NCBI GenBank assembly: GCA_943323935.2
Contig: CALPJR020000016.1
Coordinates: 1-10,726 of the forward strand
Source of the DNA: Bifidobacterium breve
Lineage (GTDB): Bacteria; Bacteroidota; Bacteroidia; Chitinophagales; Chitinophagaceae
Direction: 5' to 3'
Length of the DNA: 10,726 nt
Shown: piece by piece, positions 6,456 to 10,726 of the stretch
Position numbering within the stretch: the first letter of the stretch is position 1
Layout: each line of letters begins with the position of its first letter
Position numbers and translations under genes: made by a program
Notes under the pieces: model-generated
Database searches by the model: none
The model's input: the letters and a program-made list of their open reading frames with translations, nothing else
Told to the model about the DNA's origin: nothing

Positions 6456-6791
6456 TTATCCAACTAATTGTTCTACAAATTGGTTCACTTGCTCAAGACG
6501 ATTATAGTCCACCATATAAAAAATGAACTTTCCTTCACGAATAGTGACAACAATGCCGGCTCTTCTTAAAATGGCTAAATGTTGAGATGCAACCGATTGT
6601 TCTAATCTAAGTTTTACATAGATCTCAGTTACGGTCATTTTCTGATGCTCGTCAATCAGTTTTAAAATTTGTTGACGAAGTTTGTGGTTCAGGGCTCTTA
6701 AGATCATAGCAGCTTTTTTGCTATGGTTTAAATCCACTTTTAATGGTGCGGTGCCATTGTCTAATTGTAGCAATGATAATGATTGGTTCAT
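6456..6791 (-). CDS. ArsR-family winged-helix transcriptional regulator (cysteine-free)
   Basis: A 111-residue winged helix-turn-helix regulator of the ArsR/SmtB type. The helices run from about residue 22. The pattern LRALNHKLRQQILKLI at 31-46 is the family's leading helix, TVTEIYVKL at 53-61 begins the HTH, the recognition helix is about 65-77 (QSVASQHLAILRRAG), and the beta wing is about 81-94. The protein has no cysteine at all. It therefore cannot use the ELCVCDL metal site or the dithiol switch of BigR/SqrR-type sulfide sensors. Its signal must be something else, such as a metal bound through other side chains, a protein, or none. It is the first gene of a two-gene unit with the rhodanese and may autoregulate, though I found no convincing palindromic operator upstream. 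A near-match -7 box (TATCTTTA on the minus strand, 6832-6839) lies about 40 bases upstream. Confidence 0.88.
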   Translation of the reverse strand: MNQSLSLLQLDNGTAPLKVDLNHSKKAAMILRALNHKLRQQILKLIDEHQKMTVTEIYVKLRLEQSVASQHLAILRRAGIVVTIREGKFIFYMVDYNRLEQVNQFVEQLVG

Positions 6792-6879
6792 GACAAATTA
6801 CATATTGGGGGTTATGAATTCTGTTAAAGTATAAAGATAATGAATAATTAATACATAGTATTTTTTAATATGTTAAATT

Positions 6880-7557
6880 TTATTTAGGTAGGATGTACAC
6901 TTCTTTTAGGTAATTTGGACCCACATAGGCCAAGTCCTCAAATTGTCCGGAGGTCCATTTTTCCATCGCCAAATTTAGTAGTACTTGGCTAGAATAATTG
7001 CCATCAAAGTAGGTCACTTCATGTGTGGATGTAAATTCCTTTGTTTTTAAATGGCCATTCCCAATACAAATAGTGGGTTGAGGGATTAAGCTATTCCATT
7101 TTGTCTGATCCAGCACCATGGCTTGTTCTGGCAGGATTGGTTTGAGGGATGCATTATAGATGGCTCCAAAAACCTCCATCCTCCTTGCGTCGATCATTGA
7201 AAAAATTTGGGTCGATACTTCGATTGTTGTTGGCGAAACTTGAACAGCCGCAGCTGCTAAAGCGTTCAATGTAGACAGTCCTATAAGTGGCTTTTCTAAG
7301 GCATAGGCAATCCCTTTTGCAGCGGCTAGCCCAACCCTTAAACCTGTATAACTTCCGGGTCCTAAAGTCACTACAATCGCATCTACTTCCTTCATTGCCA
7401 TTTGTTGACGCTCTAACACAGTATCAATAGCAACTTGAATAAAGCTTGCATGGCTATGCGTCTCCTTATTGTTCAATTCGCCGATGATTATGCCATCCTT
7501 GCCCAATGCCACAATGGCTTCTTCCAAAGCGGTGTCTATGATTAAAAATGTTGCCAA
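6880..7557 (-). CDS. tsaB: tRNA threonylcarbamoyladenosine biosynthesis protein TsaB (TTG start)
   Basis: TsaB (YeaZ) is a partner of TsaD and TsaE in making t6A at position 37 of ANN-decoding tRNAs, an almost universal cytoplasmic modification. The 225-residue protein has the ASKHA-type N-terminus FLIIDTA at 4-10, HSH at 34-36, the hallmark GPGSYTGLR at 66-74, IDARRMEVF at 122-130 and VGPNYLKE at 212-219. Length fits the family (about 230). The start codon is TTG: an in-frame TAA lies 10 codons upstream with no ATG or GTG between, and the first beta strand with IDT must be included. A -7 promoter box sits 17 bases before this TTG. The 88-bp gap to the arsR-like gene holds no clear terminator, so read-through is possible. 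Confidence 0.94.
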   Translation of the reverse strand: MATFLIIDTALEEAIVALGKDGIIIGELNNKETHSHASFIQVAIDTVLERQQMAMKEVDAIVVTLGPGSYTGLRVGLAAAKGIAYALEKPLIGLSTLNALAAAAVQVSPTTIEVSTQIFSMIDARRMEVFGAIYNASLKPILPEQAMVLDQTKWNSLIPQPTICIGNGHLKTKEFTSTHEVTYFDGNYSSQVLLNLAMEKWTSGQFEDLAYVGPNYLKEVYILPK

Positions 7558-7574
7558 GTAGTAAATTTATAGTG

Positions 7575-7582
7575 CAAAAATA
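7575..7582 (-). promoter_or_regulatory. Bacteroidota -7 promoter box for tsaB
   Basis: Read on the minus strand this is TATTTTTG, an exact TAnnTTTG match, ending 17 bases before the tsaB TTG start. The nearest upstream TTG is only 13 bases away, shorter than the usual -33 spacing, so the upstream element is uncertain. Confidence 0.45.
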
Positions 7583-7602
7583 GGTTGGATTTGCCCAAAA
7601 AA

Positions 7603-7621
7603 TTAGAAATTGCAATTCTAA
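7603..7621. repeat. Near-perfect palindrome in the tsaB/ridA divergent region
   Basis: TTAGAAATTGCAATTCTAA is an 18-base palindrome (TTAGAATTGCAATTCTAA) interrupted by a single extra A. It ends 9 bases before the ridA ATG and lies upstream of the tsaB -7 box. It could be an operator or a short hairpin in the ridA leader. AT-rich intergenic DNA can produce such symmetry by chance, so this is a candidate only. Confidence 0.3.
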
Positions 7622-7630
7622 ATAAAATAT

Positions 7631-8014
7631 ATGTCTAAACAAATCATCCAAAGCAATAAAGTACCTGCACCTATTGGTCCGTATAGTCAAGCTGTGATTG
7701 CCAATGGTTTTTTATTTGCGAGTGGTCAAATCGCATTTGATCCGGCTACTGGCGAGTTGGTTTTGTCGTCTATCGAGGCCGAAACAACACAGGTGATGGA
7801 AAATATCAAAGCCATTTTAGACGAGGCGAATATCAGTTTTGAGCATATTGTTAAGACAAGTATATTTTTAAGTAGTATGGATTTATTTGCTGCAGTGAAC
7901 CAAGTATATGGCAGTTATTTCAATGCTGATTTTCCTGCGCGTGAAACGGTGGCTGTAAAAACATTGCCAAGAAATGTGAATGTTGAAATTAGCATTACGG
8001 CTATTATAAATTAA
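7631..8014 (+). CDS. ridA: RidA-family enamine/imine deaminase
   Basis: RidA (YjgF/YER057c/UK114 family) hydrolyses reactive enamine/imine intermediates such as 2-aminoacrylate, made by PLP-dependent threonine/serine dehydratases, and so protects PLP enzymes. The 127-residue length is exactly that of the family, which works as a homotrimer with active sites between subunits. GPYSQA at 16-21, SGQIAFDPATGEL at 31-43, NIKAIL at 58-63, and PARETVAV at 102-109 with catalytic Arg104 are present. Glu119 (NVEI) corresponds to the conserved acidic residue at about 120 in E. coli RidA. The presence of the arginine supports the true RidA subgroup rather than the inactive Rid paralogues. It is divergent from tsaB and followed after 9 bp by a secreted protein gene, probably in one transcript. 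Confidence 0.95.
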   Translation: MSKQIIQSNKVPAPIGPYSQAVIANGFLFASGQIAFDPATGELVLSSIEAETTQVMENIKAILDEANISFEHIVKTSIFLSSMDLFAAVNQVYGSYFNADFPARETVAVKTLPRNVNVEISITAIIN

Positions 8015-8023
8015 TTGTAAACT

Positions 8024-8596
8024 ATGCGTACTATTTTATTTTTCTGTTTCATCATTTTTTACGGACAATTGACTGGTCAAGTTTGGACTAAATATGACAG
8101 CACCATGAAAATTGGTAAAGCTGGTTATAGAATTTCTTGTTTAAATAGGTCACCAGAAAAGAATGTATTAAATATAAGGCCAATAGGATTTAAATCTGAA
8201 TCAAGAGAGGCATCCATCGAATTGAAGGCTAGGGTATTTGGCGCGGAAATTGATGATTTAAACAATGATGGATTTCCTGACCTGATCATTTTTATTGAAG
8301 ATGCGGCAGGTAAAAAAAGTATTTTTCCAATTTGCTCTCAAGACAACGAAAGGATTGCACCCATTTTATTCCCTGATATTTACAATGACATGGAATTAAG
8401 TAAAGGCTATAGAGGGAAGGATGAATACAAGCTAGTAGAAGGCGTTTTATTTAGAAAGTTCCCTGTTTATCCTGCAGATACCACCATCAAAGAACCAACC
8501 AATAAGATTAGACAGTTGATGTATCGTGTAGTACAAGGTGAGCGTGATTCTTGGAAGTTTAAAATGTTTAAACAATTTGAATTAACGGCTAACTAA
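8024..8596 (+). CDS. Secreted protein resembling PliI-type lysozyme inhibitors
   Basis: A 190-residue protein with an N-terminal signal peptide (about 1-19, hydrophobic core LFFCFIIFYG). It is probably cleaved near GQV, so it should be periplasmic or secreted. VFGAEIDDLNNDGFPDLIIF at 71-90 contains an acidic Asp78-x-Asn80-x-Asp82 loop with Asp86, similar to calcium-binding FG-GAP or EF-hand-like loops. The segments GYRGKDEYKLVEGVL at 128-142 and FRKFPVYP at 143-150, followed by IRQLMY at 162-167, resemble what I remember of the PliI family (periplasmic inhibitors of invertebrate-type lysozyme). The inhibitory SGxxY loop is not clearly preserved: the matching area reads AAGKKSIF at 94-101. PliI-like fold is therefore a moderate call and lysozyme inhibition a weak inference. 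The gene lies 9 bp after ridA, and its stop overlaps that of the PorZ-like gene on the other strand. Confidence 0.6.
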   Translation: MRTILFFCFIIFYGQLTGQVWTKYDSTMKIGKAGYRISCLNRSPEKNVLNIRPIGFKSESREASIELKARVFGAEIDDLNNDGFPDLIIFIEDAAGKKSIFPICSQDNERIAPILFPDIYNDMELSKGYRGKDEYKLVEGVLFRKFPVYPADTTIKEPTNKIRQLMYRVVQGERDSWKFKMFKQFELTAN

Positions 8597-10726
8597 TAAC
8601 CAGCAGCGATCATTATTTTACCTACTGCTTTTTCGTTGCCCATATCATCTCGAACAAAGATTAAATAAATGCCAGAAGCAACTTTGTGCTGATACTGGTC
8701 TCTGCCATTCCATGTTGCTTGACCTCCAAGCGCCCTAGTTTGCATCATGAGTTGCCCATTGATATCTGTAATTTTTACTAAGGCATTGTTCACTAAATTT
8801 TTAATCAAAATAGGCCCATTGTAATTTGGTGCAATAGGATTAGGATAAATTTTTACCGCGGTTTGTGTTGCTGAGGGCTCCGTGGCATTTCCTTTATAGC
8901 TGATGATTTCATTTTTTGTAAAGAAGAATACATCACCTTCGATGGGCTCAATGCCAATAGACAAAACAGCATTATTTGGGAGAGGGCTATTTTCCGTGGT
9001 AAAATGTTGCAGCACTTCAGTGCCATCCTTACTAATTAACCAAGCGCCGTTATTGGTACCAATCCATTTTCTATTGGCACCATCTATAATTATAGCATGA
9101 ATGGTTTCCTTTTGAAAAAGATAGCCATTGAATCCATTGCTCTCTACAATTGGTAAATAAGCGTCACAAGCTTCGTTGATATTAGTACATTGAAAAATCG
9201 CAATCCCATTATCTGTGCCAACCCAAATGCTCCCATCCTTATCCTCTGTAATAGCCGTGACTTCCATACTTGGTAAATTACCCGATCCTTTACCAGTATT
9301 CAATTGTCTCCAAATGGCTTGGTTATTTTGTTTTTGAAACAATAAAACACCTTGTTGTTTTGGCCCAATGACCCAGCTCAAATCATTGTTGCCAAGAACA
9401 ATTTTTTTCAAATTCGTGGCACTAAAACCTTTTTGAATTGGGTAATTATTCCATTGGTTACCTTCTTTTAATACAACGCCAAATCCTTCTTTCAATAGCG
9501 CAATCGTACCATCAGTTTTTTGTTGTATCGATTTGATGGTACCAATGGGTGGATTCGGAATCGGTTGTTCTATTGTTTTTTTGTTGCGATCATAATGAAT
9601 TAAATGGTTGCCCATGCCGATCCACCAACTTTGATCCTTAGGATCTATGGAAACGGCTTCGACAAAATTGATTTTTATATTTTCAAGTTGTGAAAAATTA
9701 GACCAACCTTTTTCGTTCAAGCTGGAGAGTCCAATTTTATTTCCACCATAGCTCATGAGTAGTTGGTTGTCTGAGAAAGCGTTACTCCCATATGCTTCAC
9801 TTAATGGACCGCCTAGTGCAAACCATTTTGATTGATCATTTTTTTCATAAAGCCCTTTTCGCGCGTCAGCTACCCAAATGGTATTACCATCCTTAAGTAA
9901 TCCTACTGGTTGAACCAAAACCGTAGAATCTACAAGTACCGTGTTAGGTAGATTACTATTTAACTGAATCAATGCACCATTGTTCTGATAGGTTAGGCCT
10001 GCTAAAACTCGGTCTTCATCTACAGTGATTGTCTCAATTGTACCTGATGTGATTTGAAAACTCGCTATATTAGTTTTGTAAGGATAAATTTTTTGTTGGT
10101 TGTTAAAATAGAGTTGGTTTTTAAATACAAACATATTTTTTATCCCAGTAACGCCCATGGTATCTTCTTGCATCCAAATATTATTTTGGTCAACTGTATT
10201 GGACCAGATCCCATTCTCTGTTAATGCAAATAATTTATTTTGATAAACGATGGTTTGTAGGACTTTTACAGTTTGACGATTGTTATTTGGGAAGTAGGTG
10301 GCTTTAATTTCTTTTTTTAATAAGTCTATGACAACGATTCCAAAATTACAGGATAGGTATGCCTTATTGTTGAATACAATCAGGTCGTTGATGGTTTTGT
10401 CGGCGTATAAATTAGACATTTGAATGTCGTCAATCAGGGTGACTTGATCCCCTTGTACAATATCAATCCGACTATTTTTATAAGCAATGACCAATTGATT
10501 TTCGATAGGGTGCCATGCAATTTTATGTATTCCTATGGCATGCAAACCGGTTGTTGTATTGAGGTAGGTGGTTTCTTTTTTTGCATCAATTTGAATAATT
10601 TGGTTTGCTGCTACAACATATAGCTGATCCCCTTTGATGACTTGTTGGATAGACTCATTGGAAAAATGCGCACGCCATGTGCCAATAGGTCCTAATTGCA
10701 ATTGCGCATGCAATGGCATAGTTGCG
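8593..10726 (-). CDS. porZ: PorZ-like type IX secretion system beta-propeller protein (5' end outside window)
   Basis: A secreted beta-propeller protein with a C-terminal T9SS domain, most like PorZ. In Porphyromonas gingivalis PorZ sits on the cell surface in the PorU-PorV-PorQ-PorZ attachment complex and delivers A-LPS for anchoring cargo. Numbering from the ATG at 10719: IGTWRAH at 12-18, DKTINDL at 107-113 and SCNFGIVVIDL at 123-133 are recognisable PorZ N-terminal propeller blocks. Propeller repeats recur at SWWIG (364-368), DGSIWVGTDNGIAIF (495-509) and RKWIGTNNGAWLI (550-562). The C-terminal beta-sandwich is about 621-708, starting IYPNP. The frame stays open upstream of that ATG to the window edge, and residues 1-6 (MPLHAQ) look like the end of a signal peptide cleaved after HA. 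The true start is therefore beyond base 10726. PorZ is usually around 750-800 residues, so only a short stretch is missing. The PorZ assignment is strong but relies on recalled sequence. Confidence 0.82.
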   Translation of the reverse strand, partial: ATMPLHAQLQLGPIGTWRAHFSNESIQQVIKGDQLYVVAANQIIQIDAKKETTYLNTTTGLHAIGIHKIAWHPIENQLVIAYKNSRIDIVQGDQVTLIDDIQMSNLYADKTINDLIVFNNKAYLSCNFGIVVIDLLKKEIKATYFPNNNRQTVKVLQTIVYQNKLFALTENGIWSNTVDQNNIWMQEDTMGVTGIKNMFVFKNQLYFNNQQKIYPYKTNIASFQITSGTIETITVDEDRVLAGLTYQNNGALIQLNSNLPNTVLVDSTVLVQPVGLLKDGNTIWVADARKGLYEKNDQSKWFALGGPLSEAYGSNAFSDNQLLMSYGGNKIGLSSLNEKGWSNFSQLENIKINFVEAVSIDPKDQSWWIGMGNHLIHYDRNKKTIEQPIPNPPIGTIKSIQQKTDGTIALLKEGFGVVLKEGNQWNNYPIQKGFSATNLKKIVLGNNDLSWVIGPKQQGVLLFQKQNNQAIWRQLNTGKGSGNLPSMEVTAITEDKDGSIWVGTDNGIAIFQCTNINEACDAYLPIVESNGFNGYLFQKETIHAIIIDGANRKWIGTNNGAWLISKDGTEVLQHFTTENSPLPNNAVLSIGIEPIEGDVFFFTKNEIISYKGNATEPSATQTAVKIYPNPIAPNYNGPILIKNLVNNALVKITDINGQLMMQTRALGGQATWNGRDQYQHKVASGIYLIFVRDDMGNEKAVGKIMIAAGY

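Noticed and set aside
6792..6879. Palindromic ArsR operator around GAATTC (6816-6821)
   Set aside because: Symmetry does not extend beyond the six central bases, so it is no more than a chance restriction-site-like palindrome.
7466..7690. Minus-strand open frame across the tsaB start
   Set aside because: It overlaps both tsaB and the ridA start in an alternative frame, and its composition does not look like a real protein.
8903..10623. Two short + strand open frames inside the PorZ-like gene (8903-9100 and 10420-10623)
   Set aside because: Both are antisense to conserved propeller segments and show no start signals or domain features.

Overview
The window looks like an ordinary chromosomal stretch of a Bacteroidota bacterium, most likely a member of the Chitinophagales/Chitinophagaceae. 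Four things point there. The base composition is AT-rich. Start regions lack strong Shine-Dalgarno sequences but carry TAnnTTTG -7 promoter boxes. IspG is the long form with an inserted domain. One gene encodes a PorZ-like protein of the type IX secretion system (T9SS) with a C-terminal T9SS sorting-type domain. The exact genus cannot be read from the sequence. No mobile element, CRISPR array, tRNA or rRNA was seen.

Layout, left to right. (1) The 3' end of a SNF2-family helicase gene (+) and a small YHS-domain lipoprotein gene (-) converge on a strong bidirectional hairpin terminator. (2) A 236-bp divergent intergenic region holds promoter boxes facing both ways. It leads to a secreted FKBP-type prolyl isomerase (+), which has its own terminator. 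(3) A + strand cluster follows: a lipoprotein with a class D beta-lactamase fold that has lost its catalytic motifs, then ispG (isoprenoid precursor synthesis), then an LpxL/HtrB-type acyltransferase 7 bp after ispG. (4) A - strand cluster, read right to left, has tsaB (tRNA t6A modification), a cysteine-free ArsR-type regulator, and a tandem rhodanese with one cysteine-bearing and one cysteine-less domain, its ATG one base after the arsR stop. (5) ridA (+) diverges from tsaB and is followed 9 bp later by a secreted protein resembling PliI-type lysozyme inhibitors. (6) A large - strand gene for a PorZ-like T9SS protein overlaps the end of the PliI-like gene by 3 bp and runs off the right edge, missing its signal peptide start.

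Several genes share a cell-envelope theme: YHS lipoprotein, periplasmic FKBP, beta-lactamase-fold lipoprotein, acyltransferase, PliI-like protein and PorZ. IspG feeds the isoprenoid supply for the undecaprenyl carrier and quinones. The most unusual item is the beta-lactamase-fold lipoprotein: the scaffold is recognisable, but the Ser-x-x-Lys, Ser-x-Val, YGN and KTG motifs are all replaced inside an intact reading frame. Several start codons differ from the longest open frame: FKBP, the beta-lactamase-like gene, the acyltransferase and rhodanese all fit better with an internal ATG, while tsaB appears to use TTG.
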